The notes under the pieces were generated by a model. The model was not told the origin of the DNA and did not search any database. It saw only the letters and a list, made by a program, of their open reading frames with translations. This document shows, one piece after another, positions 11,541 to 19,525 of a DNA stretch of 64,000 bases. Made by a program: the position numbers and the translations under genes. Origin of the DNA: Roseovarius carneus (GTDB taxonomy: Bacteria > Pseudomonadota > Alphaproteobacteria > Rhodobacterales > Rhodobacteraceae); assembly GCF_020141465.1 (NCBI RefSeq), contig NZ_JAHSPD010000001.1:1-64000 (forward strand), written 5' to 3'. The number at the start of each line of letters is the position of its first letter. Position 1 is the first letter of the stretch.

Positions 11541-12118
11541 TTCAAACCATCCTCCCCTTTGATATCCGATGCGTCCAATCCGCCGGAGCGGGAATGGATA
11601 CGCGGCCCAGTCATCATGACCAACGCAAACAGCAGTTCATTTGTACGGGGCGCATCGTTGAGGCCAACTTCCATACTGTCAAAATGGCTGCGCACGTAGG
11701 ACGCGTTGATATGGGCAATTGGCACATCAAGGCGGCTGCCGGTGCCGCCAACCTTTTTAGCGGACGGCACAATCGCCTTGGTCCCGCCAATAACTTCGCG
11801 CATGGCATAACCACCGGGCGCGTGCCAAAGCGCGCCATGCTCCAGCTCTCCCGCCGCACCAACAAGCGAGCCTTTGCCGTATCCTGAGACCTTGTCGGCC
11901 CCGCCGACAGCGGCGGCAAGACGCTGCGCCAATTGCAGGCCAAGTGGGCGAAGATCGTCCATGAACCACTGGATATCCGGCTCAAAACGGCCAGCAAACG
12001 GGTTGGTAATCACGGCAAAACAGGCACCGCGCAGCAATGGCACATCAACTGGGGGACCGCCTTCGTGGTAAATCTCTTCGACACTCAAGACGATTTTGCG
12101 CACTTCCAACTCTGACAT
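11537..12118 (-). CDS. DUF1185 (AA_synth) family protein, copy 1
   Basis: A 193-residue paralogue of the next gene, aligning along its whole length (IRKIGVWVEETHIEGG versus VRKIVLSVEEIYHEGG, and SYVRSHFDSMEVGLNDAPRTNELLFALVMM). The start is an ATG with GGAG eight bases upstream. The upstream UPF0280 frame runs 74 bases into this gene before stopping, an unusually long overlap. Role unknown; by context it probably supports the 6-hydroxynicotinate reductase step or a related transformation, which is inference only. Confidence 0.88.
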   Translation of the reverse strand: MSELEVRKIVLSVEEIYHEGGPPVDVPLLRGACFAVITNPFAGRFEPDIQWFMDDLRPLGLQLAQRLAAAVGGADKVSGYGKGSLVGAAGELEHGALWHAPGGYAMREVIGGTKAIVPSAKKVGGTGSRLDVPIAHINASYVRSHFDSMEVGLNDAPRTNELLFALVMMTGPRIHSRSGGLDASDIKGEDGLK

Positions 12119-12989
12119 CTTCTAACTCCGTTATGTATTGAGATTGGCTAAACCCCTGGCCAACCGTGATATTTTGACCCTGCAAAAACAGCGCGGCCCC
12201 TTTGATCTGGTCCAAGAAAAGCATTGATTGTGCTTGCGTGTGCCCAGCTTCAAGGGCCGCTTTACAGTCTGCCGCCTTCAAGAGAGGGACGCCAGTGACG
12301 ACAAGCCGCGCGCCAAGATCGCTGTCGGGTGACAAATCACTGGCGGGTTCGCGTATAATATCCGGACAATCGGGCAGATCGACCGCATTGGCGATCAGCG
12401 TTGCCGCAACATCGGCTTGCGCTGCGGTCGCGGCAAGCACTGTAACACTATCTGCAACACCAAGCGAATGACTGCGGCCCAGCCGACCGCTAGTGGCGAT
12501 CCCGCGAATGCCGTCTGCGGATGTGAACCGGATGCGCCCCAGATCGCTGCCATCGACTTGGGCCATTGCAACCAAATACTCTGTGTCCTCTGACAGATGC
12601 ACAGCAATGTCCCCGCCATTATTCACATAGGCCCGCTGCAACGGGACCGCAGAACACATTGCCGCAAGGATTTCGTCTGCAACGGCACCTGCGACAGCGA
12701 TCATCGGTGTCACAAAGGACTGTTCACACGAAGGGCCCGCAGCTTGGTACATTCTTTGTGCGACCGGATCAGCAGGCGCAGGCGTCCGGGGCGTCAATTG
12801 GCTCCGATGCTGCACGAGCCCCTCTACCAGCCCCTCAAGGATCGTCTGAAACCGCTGATGAGCCGCCTCGAACGCCACCTGACGCGCGCCGGGTTTCTCT
12901 GCATCCGCACCTATGATCAGATCAATCGGCCCGTGGTGCAGATGCAGGCGGTCACCTGCACCCAGAATAGCGGCTTGAGGCCCCTGCAT
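12045..12989 (-). CDS. UPF0280 family protein (ApbE-like fold)
   Basis: A 314-residue member of UPF0280, a family I recall as structurally related to ApbE flavin transferases; no activity is established. Family features include the N-terminal GPQAAILGAGDRLHLHHGPIDLIIGAD, the block SFVTPMIAVAGAVADEI, AYVNNGGDIAVHL, and IRGIATSGRLGRSHSLGVADSVTVLA. It starts five bases after the hnr stop, so it is in the same transcript. Its C-terminal about 24 residues overlap the next gene in another frame and look less conserved (RRDLPRRRSPS), which could reflect loss of the original stop near 12120. Confidence 0.85.
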   Translation of the reverse strand: MQGPQAAILGAGDRLHLHHGPIDLIIGADAEKPGARQVAFEAAHQRFQTILEGLVEGLVQHRSQLTPRTPAPADPVAQRMYQAAGPSCEQSFVTPMIAVAGAVADEILAAMCSAVPLQRAYVNNGGDIAVHLSEDTEYLVAMAQVDGSDLGRIRFTSADGIRGIATSGRLGRSHSLGVADSVTVLAATAAQADVAATLIANAVDLPDCPDIIREPASDLSPDSDLGARLVVTGVPLLKAADCKAALEAGHTQAQSMLFLDQIKGAALFLQGQNITVGQGFSQSQYITELEDVRVGSAQNRLECRRDLPRRRSPS

Positions 12990-12994
12990 GGTGC

Positions 12995-14485
12995 TCAGCT
13001 ACCCTTTTTCCATCGGTAATTGTGTTTTGCCGTCGGATCCGCTTCGGGATCAATCCGGCCCACCCGGCGCACAGAACCCAAAATGACGTCTTCGATTGGT
13101 CTGACATGATCAGCATGCCCGCCCAATGCCACATAGTCCGATAGGCGCATCGTGAATTCAATGGGCGCCACAAGCGCAGGCGTCGGCACATAGCCAAAGG
13201 AATTCGATGGCATATCCAACACATCAGCCATCACAGTAATCCCGCCGCCCGGCCAGACATAGGCATTGGCACCGCCACACGACACATGCGTCAGAGCATC
13301 CTTAACCGAATTGGTAAGTTTCACCGGGTTTTCTGTAACCCCCGCCCGCAAAGACCCCCCAGCCCCCCCCATGAACAGGACGGAACAGATCGAGGGTTCG
13401 CAATTCTCTGCGATCCGGTCCACTGAAAATTGCAAGGCTTCGGTCAATGGAACCGGCTGCGGCTCAAGGTCCGCGTCTAGCTGAAAATATGCGTATTGCT
13501 CGCCCGTTGTGGACACCATCAAAAGTCGGAGCCCCTGCCACGCGACATTTTTATCGGCTGGTTTCAAAATGGTCAGCGGGTCTTCGACATCCGTCCCACC
13601 CCAGCCGGTGCCGGGTTGTGCCACCTGAAAATAGCGCCCCGGCGTTGATCGCCGGCCACGGATCTTGATACCCGAAGGCGGCACGTTCAGCATCTTGCCT
13701 GCCTGATGCTCCGAGAGGACCCCTGTGATGTGATCATCGACAACAATCACCTCATCCACATGCTGCACCCATTGCGATGCAAACATCCCGATGGCCGCAG
13801 AGCCACAGCCCACCCGCATCAGTTTTTCGGCCTGACCATTGACTATAGGGGCCTTGCCCGCCTGCACCACAACACAAGCGCCACCTTCCACAGTGAGCTC
13901 AACCGCTTCACCGTTGCACAGCTTCAGCAACGTGTCACAGGTGACGCGGCCTTCCTTCTTGGTCCCACCCGTCAGGTGCTCAACACCGCCCAGCGACAAC
14001 ATTTTTGAGCCGTATTCGCTGGTCATCACATGGCCGACCGGCTCGCCTTGACACAGCACAATGTCACGCTCGTGACCAATGAAGCGGTCGGTGTCGATTT
14101 TTACCTTCACACCGCAATAGCTAAAGATACCCTCAGTCACGATGGTGACCATGTCAGTGTCATCAACCTTCTGGCTAACAATGAACGGCGCGGGTTTGTA
14201 ATCAGGGTATGTCGTCCCTGCCCCAACGGCCGTGATGAACGGCCGGTTGCTTTGAACCAGGTCGCCGTCCCAATCATTGCCGCTATTACCCTTCATAAAG
14301 GGCACAGCCTTTGCACCGCTTTCGATGGAATTTGAAATGATCGTCAATGGGTCAAGCCGGACAAGCTCGCCCGCGTGGTTGCCATAGCGATCGCAGGCAC
14401 CGGATTTCCCATCCGCGATATAGCACAGGACCGGGCAGGCATCGCAGCGTATTTTCTCGGATTTTACGTGAGCTTTGTCAGTCAT
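12995..14485 (-). CDS. hnr: 6-hydroxynicotinate reductase homologue
   Basis: A 496-residue protein resembling the iron-sulfur 6-hydroxynicotinate reductase of the Eubacterium barkeri nicotinate pathway, which reduces 6-hydroxynicotinate to 1,4,5,6-tetrahydro-6-oxonicotinate. The N-terminus holds a Cys cluster (KIRCDACPVLCYIADGKSGACDRYG) suited to an Fe-S centre. Gly-rich stretches follow (VGCGSAAIGMFASQW and LFMGGAGGSLRAGV). Context supports the call: the enamidase that takes the next step is divergently encoded nearby. The gene opens the operon with UPF0280 and two DUF1185 genes. The physiological substrate has not been shown here and could be a related aromatic N-heterocycle. Confidence 0.78.
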   Translation of the reverse strand: MTDKAHVKSEKIRCDACPVLCYIADGKSGACDRYGNHAGELVRLDPLTIISNSIESGAKAVPFMKGNSGNDWDGDLVQSNRPFITAVGAGTTYPDYKPAPFIVSQKVDDTDMVTIVTEGIFSYCGVKVKIDTDRFIGHERDIVLCQGEPVGHVMTSEYGSKMLSLGGVEHLTGGTKKEGRVTCDTLLKLCNGEAVELTVEGGACVVVQAGKAPIVNGQAEKLMRVGCGSAAIGMFASQWVQHVDEVIVVDDHITGVLSEHQAGKMLNVPPSGIKIRGRRSTPGRYFQVAQPGTGWGGTDVEDPLTILKPADKNVAWQGLRLLMVSTTGEQYAYFQLDADLEPQPVPLTEALQFSVDRIAENCEPSICSVLFMGGAGGSLRAGVTENPVKLTNSVKDALTHVSCGGANAYVWPGGGITVMADVLDMPSNSFGYVPTPALVAPIEFTMRLSDYVALGGHADHVRPIEDVILGSVRRVGRIDPEADPTAKHNYRWKKGS

Positions 14486-14523
14486 TTTCTCTACCTTTTA
14501 GGGCCGTACCTCCCCAAGGGGGA

Positions 14524-14715
14524 TCACGAAAATAGTGCGGCACCAGAACCCTCACCCGGCACGGTAATCACGCGCCCCCAAACAGCCTCGCCGCTCTGCT
14601 TCAAACCAACGCTTGCGCCCAGATTTCTCTTACTCAAACACCCGTCGCCGCAGCCAAAACAAGATGGGCAGCAACAATCCGCAGCTGGCAAGGCATCGTG
14701 GGTCTTCCAGCTCAA
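14524..14715 (-). CDS. possible cysteine-rich small protein upstream of hnr
   Basis: An open frame of 63 residues precedes hnr by 38 bases and lies in its transcribed leader. It carries a dense Cys cluster (CCCPSCFGCGDGC, residues 14-26) that might bind metal. The start would be TTG without a clear ribosome-binding site, and no family is recognised. The tail VITVPGEGSGAALF vaguely resembles a DUF126/AcnX swivel motif. It may be a real small protein, a remnant, or chance. Confidence 0.25.
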   Translation of the reverse strand: MSWKTHDALPAADCCCPSCFGCGDGCLSKRNLGASVGLKQSGEAVWGRVITVPGEGSGAALFS

Positions 14716-14718
14716 ATC

Positions 14719-14760
14719 GCTTGCATACTAACATTATTAGTGGACTGTGGGATGTGTCAA
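14719..14760 (-). promoter_or_regulatory. promoter and candidate MarR operator of the hnr operon
   Basis: Reading the minus strand, TTGACA (14760-14755) is followed after 16 bases by AATAAT (14738-14733), a near-consensus sigma-70 promoter. The -10 is embedded in an imperfect palindrome, ACTAATAATGTTAGT (14727-14741), a plausible site for the adjacent MarR protein. The 14-mer GTTAGTATGCAAGC (14719-14732, minus) recurs at 11 of 14 positions before the enamidase gene. Transcription would give a leader of about 240 bases before hnr. Confidence 0.55.
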
Positions 14761-14876
14761 ATACTAATTGTGGAGCCGATGAAATAGCCAATTAAAGTCA
14801 GGTATAGCTGGCGCTTAACTCAGCAGCGACTGACGTAGACATGTGGGATCACACGGCCCCCTCAGCCCAGCCGAAG

Positions 14877-15302
14877 TTATCCAAGCTTCTTGAGCAATCG
14901 CAAAAGCGTGTTTCGCTCAGACGTGGTCAGAGGTGATAATGTCAGGTCCGAGATTTGTCGACCTGCGTCATGCAGGTCCGGCACAATCTCGATCTTTTTG
15001 TCAGGTATCGACAGGATTGTACGCCGTTTGTCATTGGGATCAGAATTGACTTCAACCAATCCTTTTTTGCGCAACCTTTCAATCACACCTTTGATCGTAG
15101 CAACATCCATGGCTGTGCGCCGCCCCAGTTCGTTCTGGGAGCACTCACCGAGATCAGCCAATCTGACCAGAGCCGCAAACTGGGTTGGCGTCAGGCCAAG
15201 CGGGATGACATTCTGAAACAAGGATGAGTGGCGCTGGTTGGCCAAGCGCAGAAGGTAGCCAACTTGTTGGTCAAGAATGTATTTGCCTTCGTTCTCTTCC
15301 AA
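14877..15302 (-). CDS. MarR-family transcriptional regulator
   Basis: A 141-residue winged-helix repressor. The MarR core is clear: LGLTPTQFAALVRLADLGECSQNELG, recognition helix region AMDVATIKGVIERLRKKGLV, and the wing NDKRRTILSIPDKK. The start is a TTG shortly after GGAG. It lies between the hnr operon and the divergent enamidase gene and likely represses both in response to a pathway aromatic acid, as MarR proteins often do; the shared promoter motif supports this. It is transcribed in the same direction as hnr but separated by about 390 bases with its own promoter for hnr. Confidence 0.88.
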   Translation of the reverse strand: MEENEGKYILDQQVGYLLRLANQRHSSLFQNVIPLGLTPTQFAALVRLADLGECSQNELGRRTAMDVATIKGVIERLRKKGLVEVNSDPNDKRRTILSIPDKKIEIVPDLHDAGRQISDLTLSPLTTSERNTLLRLLKKLG

Positions 15303-15488
15303 ATCTCCGCCACTCCGCTCCTGGTTTCAATCACTGAAAACCGGTGACACCCCGTCTTTTCGGTAAGCGACTTGAGATAAGTTTACAACCCGAGCCCCAC
15401 GCGGGACGTAGGAGGCAAAGGCGCACAGCTTTTGATCCTCCGCCACGCAAACCGGTGCCAAGTGCCTGTCAAAGATCAGAGAAAAAAG

Positions 15489-15522
15489 TGGACAGCCGCG
15501 CCTCTGTCGTTAGCATACAAAC
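15489..15522 (+). promoter_or_regulatory. promoter and shared motif before the enamidase gene
   Basis: TGGACA (15489-15494) and TAGCAT (15511-15516) with a 16-base spacer form a candidate promoter. GTTAGCATACAAAC (15509-15522) overlaps the -10 and matches 11 of 14 bases of the motif ahead of the hnr operon, in the same orientation relative to its gene. Likely common control by the MarR regulator. Confidence 0.45.
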
Positions 15523-15546
15523 ACAAATGCAACACTGGAGACCCCA

Positions 15547-16722
15547 ATGGCGAAGTCAACACGCAAGCTGGTGATCAGGAATATCGGCCTGATCTTGACG
15601 GGAAAGATGGAGGCGCCGATCGCCGACGGAGACTGTGTGATTGCGATAGACGGCAAGATTTCAGAATTCGGGTATGAAAAAGATCTCGACACCGAAGATG
15701 CGACCACAAAGATTAATGCCCACGGATCGACCCTGGCACCCGGTCTGATTGACAGCCATGTGCATCCCGTCGTGGGCGATTACACCCCACGCCAACAGCA
15801 ATTGGGGTGGATCGATTCAACATTGCACGGTGGTGTCACCACGATGATATCGGCGGGTGAGGTTCATATGCCTGGTCGCCCGAAAGACATTGTCGGACTA
15901 AAGGCGATGTCGATTGCCGCTCAACGGTTTTACGAAAATTTCCGCCCGTCCGGCGTCAAGGTGTTGGCAGGTGCGCCCGTCATTGAGCACGGGATGGAGG
16001 AGCACGACTTCAAGGAACTGGCCAATGCTGGCGTAAAATTCTTGGGCGAAGTGGGGTTGGGCTCTGTCAAAGACGGCAAGACCGCCAATCAGATGGTCAA
16101 TTGGGCTCGTAAATATGGCATTCAATCCACCATTCATACGGGCGGTCCGTCCATCCCCGGTTCGGGTCTGATCGATGCTGATATGGTGCTGGAAACAGGC
16201 ACCGATGTGGTGGGCCATATCAACGGTGGCCACTCGGCGCTGCCCGACGATCAGATCATTTGTTTGTGCGAAAACTGCGGCAAGGGCTTGGAGATTGTCC
16301 ACAATGGCAACGAACGCGCCGCCCTGCTGACGCTGAACACCACGCGCGAGTTGAACAAGCTCGATCAGATCATTCTTGGCACTGACGGTCCGGCAGGTTC
16401 GGGCGTACAACCCTTGGGCATCATGCGTATGGTTGCAATGCTATCCAGCCTTGGAAATGTCCCTGCTGAAATCGCGTTCTGTTTCGCAACCGGCAACACC
16501 GCACGCCAGCGCGAGTTGGACGTTGGACTGCTGGAGCCCGGCTTTTCCGCCGATTTTGTGCTGATGGATCAAGCCCAACACGCGCCCGGCAAGAACATCC
16601 TTGAATCCGTCCAGCTTGGCAACCTGCCCGGCATTGGCATGATGATCATTGATGGCGAGATTTGCAGCCGTCGCAGTCGAAATACCCCTCCGGCACAAAA
16701 CCTTCCCGAAGAGGAAAGCTGA
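15547..16722 (+). CDS. enamidase-like amidohydrolase (nicotinate pathway)
   Basis: A 391-residue amidohydrolase-superfamily enzyme resembling enamidase, which hydrolyses 1,4,5,6-tetrahydro-6-oxonicotinate to 2-formylglutarate and ammonia. Metal-site motifs are DSHVHP (about residues 75-80), GEVGLG, HTGG, GHINGG and GTDGPAGSG, as in the Zn/Fe amidohydrolase barrel. The start ATG follows GGAG by seven bases. It is divergent from marR and the hnr operon and shares their promoter motif. The nicotinate hydroxylase that would feed this pathway and the enzymes using formylglutarate are not in the window. Confidence 0.78.
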   Translation: MAKSTRKLVIRNIGLILTGKMEAPIADGDCVIAIDGKISEFGYEKDLDTEDATTKINAHGSTLAPGLIDSHVHPVVGDYTPRQQQLGWIDSTLHGGVTTMISAGEVHMPGRPKDIVGLKAMSIAAQRFYENFRPSGVKVLAGAPVIEHGMEEHDFKELANAGVKFLGEVGLGSVKDGKTANQMVNWARKYGIQSTIHTGGPSIPGSGLIDADMVLETGTDVVGHINGGHSALPDDQIICLCENCGKGLEIVHNGNERAALLTLNTTRELNKLDQIILGTDGPAGSGVQPLGIMRMVAMLSSLGNVPAEIAFCFATGNTARQRELDVGLLEPGFSADFVLMDQAQHAPGKNILESVQLGNLPGIGMMIIDGEICSRRSRNTPPAQNLPEEES

Positions 16723-17475
16723 CGGTCTCCCTGAGATCTGGCCAAAAGAGCAATCTTACGGCGTTTTCGGGGTTCTTTACTGTGCGGTTTTCGGCCTGAA
16801 ATTTGCGTCTCGTTAAGGCACCGCTGCTACCCGCCCCGCGCAGATGCGAGCAGACCCGTTCAAGCAATAGGCCCTCTAAGTATCAACATAAAAGCGGGCA
16901 ACGGACCTACGAAATCCCTTCTAGAGCGTGATACATAGCTATTATCGCCCAGCTTATTTAGGAGCTTGCGAAACCGCCCTGCTTTGCTCGAAGTCAGCTT
17001 TTCGATGATTAACTCATCCATCGCCTGCTCTGCGATGAGCTGTTCATCTTCGGCTGCCTTTGCATTGCCCATATCTTCGCTCTTTCAAAATCGATCAGTA
17101 ATTCAAAAGCAAGAGGGGTAGCACTTCACGTATCGCTCACACCCAAGCGCTTCGGATGCACGAACTGATGTCGATCTAAGGCAAGCCACCGCCCTCTCCT
17201 GAAGGGGCTGCCCCATCTTGTGAGAGAGGAAATCACGCTGCCCGCAACATCGCTCAGGCAGACGCTCAGACGCTTGCGGCGGATATCGGTATGAGCTGGG
17301 ATTTGCGCTGCGGATTTTGAGGTTGGGTATGGCCCGTTGGCCAAGATATCCACGCTCAATTATCAGCGCACGTCTCAATGGCCGGATTTTCCACCGGCCA
17401 TGTATCAGGCTTTCTCACAACAGGTGCTAAAACCACCCACTGCACGGCAGCAACACCACCCATCGGGCATATCCC
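16723..17475. other. intergenic, mostly without recognisable genes
   Basis: Apart from a possible small gene (16860-17072), nothing is recognised in these 750 bases. Frames between 17100 and 17400 are open on the minus strand but give no family resemblance, and base composition suggests old remnant DNA. No terminator or RNA gene was identified. Confidence 0.45.
16860..17072 (-). CDS. hypothetical 70-residue protein
   Basis: An ATG-initiated frame encodes a charged, probably helical N-terminus (AKAAEDEQLIAEQAMDELII) followed by a basic stretch (SKAGRFRKLLNKLG). The amino-acid bias is protein-like in the first 50 residues, but the last 20 are not. No family is recognised and the ribosome-binding site is weak. 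It may be a truncated remnant. Confidence 0.35.
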   Translation of the reverse strand: MGNAKAAEDEQLIAEQAMDELIIEKLTSSKAGRFRKLLNKLGDNSYVSRSRRDFVGPLPAFMLILRGPIA

Positions 17476-17814
17476 TCATTCATAACGGAGGTCGAATTCT
17501 ATAACCGTACCGTCGGCGCGGGTCAGGCTGCGTGCGTAGATCTCGCGCGGGCCAACCAGATCGTCATCGACAAATCCGTTGACGATCACGAGTTCACCAA
17601 CATCTGCGGGCACCCAGTTTGGCCCGACATAGACCCGTATGTCGCCACTGGCATCGGCAAGACGGAATTCGTCTTCATCAGTGATCCGCTCAACAGTGCC
17701 TTGCACGGTAACCATCGCACCGCGTTGCGCATCGGCAATGGCAGTGATCGTCTGGGCCAGCGCGAAGGGCGTGCTGAGTGAAAAAATGAGGGCGGCAGTT
17801 GCAATAATTTTCAT
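17476..17814 (-). CDS. OB-fold (BOF/YgiW-YdeI type) periplasmic protein
   Basis: A 112-residue exported protein when started at MKIIATAALIFSLSTPFALA, a clear signal peptide; the longer frame back to 17865 adds an unlikely hydrophilic extension. The mature part has the bacterial OB-fold pattern (GAMVTVQGTVERITDEDEFRLADASGDIRVYVG), as in E. coli YgiW/YdeI stress proteins. In E. coli ygiW precedes qseBC. Here the gene follows a two-component pair on the same strand, a similar association. Probable role: envelope stress or ligand binding linked to that sensor. Confidence 0.8.
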   Translation of the reverse strand: MKIIATAALIFSLSTPFALAQTITAIADAQRGAMVTVQGTVERITDEDEFRLADASGDIRVYVGPNWVPADVGELVIVNGFVDDDLVGPREIYARSLTRADGTVIEFDLRYE

Positions 17815-17893
17815 TGTTTTGATCCTATGGACAAAAGGGGGCCGGTTAGCGGGTGATGTCTTCAATTGAATTCATCTACTGTGGCGAACGCCG

Positions 17894-17917
17894 CCCTCGC
17901 ATCGATGGATGCGAGGG
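17894..17917 (-). terminator. stem-loop between small membrane protein and OB-fold gene
   Basis: CCCTCGCATC and GATGCGAGGG form a perfect 10-base stem with a GATG loop. There is no run of T on the minus-strand side, so it is either a weak terminator or an mRNA-stabilising hairpin that separates expression of the two small genes. Confidence 0.5.
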
Positions 17918-17943
17918 CTGAATGCGTTTTGCGACAACAGACC

Positions 17944-18081
17944 CTAGTCGAGCGCGATGATTATCAAAACGGCAACCACCGCCGCACCGGCAACGAGCCA
18001 TTTCTTTTTCACGCGAATTTCGACTTCGCTCGACAGCCATGCGCCGGCCTGCTTGAGGTCAAATTTCTGAACGTGGTCCAT
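17944..18081 (-). CDS. small single-pass membrane protein, 45 residues
   Basis: A short gene with ATG preceded by AGGAGA seven bases upstream, ending in TAG. The product begins MDHVQKFDLKQAGAWLSSEV, then a basic stretch (RVKKKWLVAGAA) and a hydrophobic segment (VVAVLIIIALD), predicting one C-terminal transmembrane helix. It lies between the histidine kinase (stop 110 bases upstream) and the OB-fold gene, all on one strand. No family recognised. It could be a small regulator or partner of the sensor kinase; this is inference from position. Confidence 0.6.
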   Translation of the reverse strand: MDHVQKFDLKQAGAWLSSEVEIRVKKKWLVAGAAVVAVLIIIALD

Positions 18082-18190
18082 ATCTGTCTCCTGTATGACT
18101 GTGGATCACCCATTGATCCGATGACACAGGTATCCACCACTTGTCTGACGACAGCCTGACGGGACGTATTTATTTTTGCCTGAGCCGTAT

Positions 18191-19525
18191 TTATTTTTCA
18201 GCTTGTCTGTAGGTCAGCACGAAAATGCATCCACCGCCTTCGGGTGTATGGGCTTCGATTTTTCCACCCTGACCGCGTTGCACCCGCTCAACAATGGCAA
18301 GGCCCAGCCCTGCCCCCCCAGGAACCGCATTCGGCCCGCGCCAGAAGGGTCTGAACATCTCTGCCCCGGCATTCTGCGGCAGGCCTGGGCCGTGATCGCG
18401 CACCGTTATGGTCGGGCCGTGATCCACGGTGACCTCCACCGCGCTCGACCCGCCATGCAAGATCGCATTCTCGATCAGATTGGACAGGGCGATCTCCACC
18501 CCTTCTGCGTCCGCATGGGCCAAGACCGGATCACCCGGCTGATCGAGTGACAAAACCACCCCCTTTACATGGGCGAAAGGCACGAGAGCGGCCACAACGG
18601 TCTGCGCCACATTGCGCAGGTCCAGCCCAGCCCCGTCCGCCACCTCCAGCCGATCGGCGCGCGTTGAGGCCAGCACCTGCGCCACTGTACGCGAAAGTGC
18701 GGCCAGATCCGCGCGCAGGCGGTCTGTCGTCTCACCCGGAGGAAGGGCATCGAGACGTGCTACAAGAACAGCGACCGGCGTGCGCAAAGCATGCGCGGCC
18801 TCGGCCGCGTTGCGTGTTTCAGCCTCCAATGCCTCGTTCAGGCGATCCAGCGAGCGTTGTGTGGCCTCGACAAGGTCGGCTACCTCGGTCGGAAGCCCGT
18901 CTGATGGCAAGAGTGGGATGGACCGGCCCGGATGCAGGCCACGCGCCCAAGCGGCGGCGGCAGCAAGCGGGGTCAGGCCGCGCCGGATCAGCCAGGCATT
19001 GGCGCCAAGCAGCAGCAATACCACCGGCAGGATCGGCACTGCGACATGCAGATAAAGCTCCGCCAGAAGCGCCTGCTGCAACAGGCCTGCGGGGTCACCC
19101 GCCATAACGAACACCATACGTAGCCCGTCCGTGCGGCCCGCAAACTCGTGTCCTGCTACAATCAGCGGCCCGCTGGGGGTGTTCAGCCGCGTGACCCAAT
19201 TATCAGCAAAGATATCCGTGGCCACAGGCGGGATCAGGTCTGGGTTCACCTCTTCAAGAACAACGCCCCCGCGATTGACCAACGCAAAGGCGTAAGCTTG
19301 CGGGTGTTCAGCGTAAAGATCGCGGACGGCGGCATCCGCTGGCAGCATGCTGCCCTCCAGCGCGGCCTCCATCCTTGCTATCTGACGGGAAATCGCCTCG
19401 TCCTCGATCGCACGGCGATCCGACCCATAATAGACCCCGACGGCGATCAAATTCACCAGCACAATAAGAGATGCCATCAGCACCAGCCGCAGGGTCAGGA
19501 TCTGTGCCAGTGGACGCGCGATCAT
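18191..19525 (-). CDS. two-component sensor histidine kinase
   Basis: A 444-residue membrane kinase when started at MIARPLAQILTLRLVLM, where the ATG overlaps the response regulator stop (ATGA). It has a first helix (LVLMASLIVLVNLIAVGVYY), a periplasmic sensor region of about 125 residues, a second helix (LHVAVPILPVVLLLLGANAW), a HAMP-like linker, the H-box AAHALRTPVAVL (about H245), N-box NLIENAILHGG and G-boxes RDHGPGLP and GGAGLGLAIV. It is of the QseC/TctE type. Signal unknown. Confidence 0.93.
   Translation of the reverse strand: MIARPLAQILTLRLVLMASLIVLVNLIAVGVYYGSDRRAIEDEAISRQIARMEAALEGSMLPADAAVRDLYAEHPQAYAFALVNRGGVVLEEVNPDLIPPVATDIFADNWVTRLNTPSGPLIVAGHEFAGRTDGLRMVFVMAGDPAGLLQQALLAELYLHVAVPILPVVLLLLGANAWLIRRGLTPLAAAAAWARGLHPGRSIPLLPSDGLPTEVADLVEATQRSLDRLNEALEAETRNAAEAAHALRTPVAVLVARLDALPPGETTDRLRADLAALSRTVAQVLASTRADRLEVADGAGLDLRNVAQTVVAALVPFAHVKGVVLSLDQPGDPVLAHADAEGVEIALSNLIENAILHGGSSAVEVTVDHGPTITVRDHGPGLPQNAGAEMFRPFWRGPNAVPGGAGLGLAIVERVQRGQGGKIEAHTPEGGGCIFVLTYRQAEK

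Noticed and set aside
17103-17378. Overlapping 91- and 77-residue minus-strand frames
   Set aside because: Basic, Ser/Arg/Pro-rich composition, competing frames and no family resemblance.
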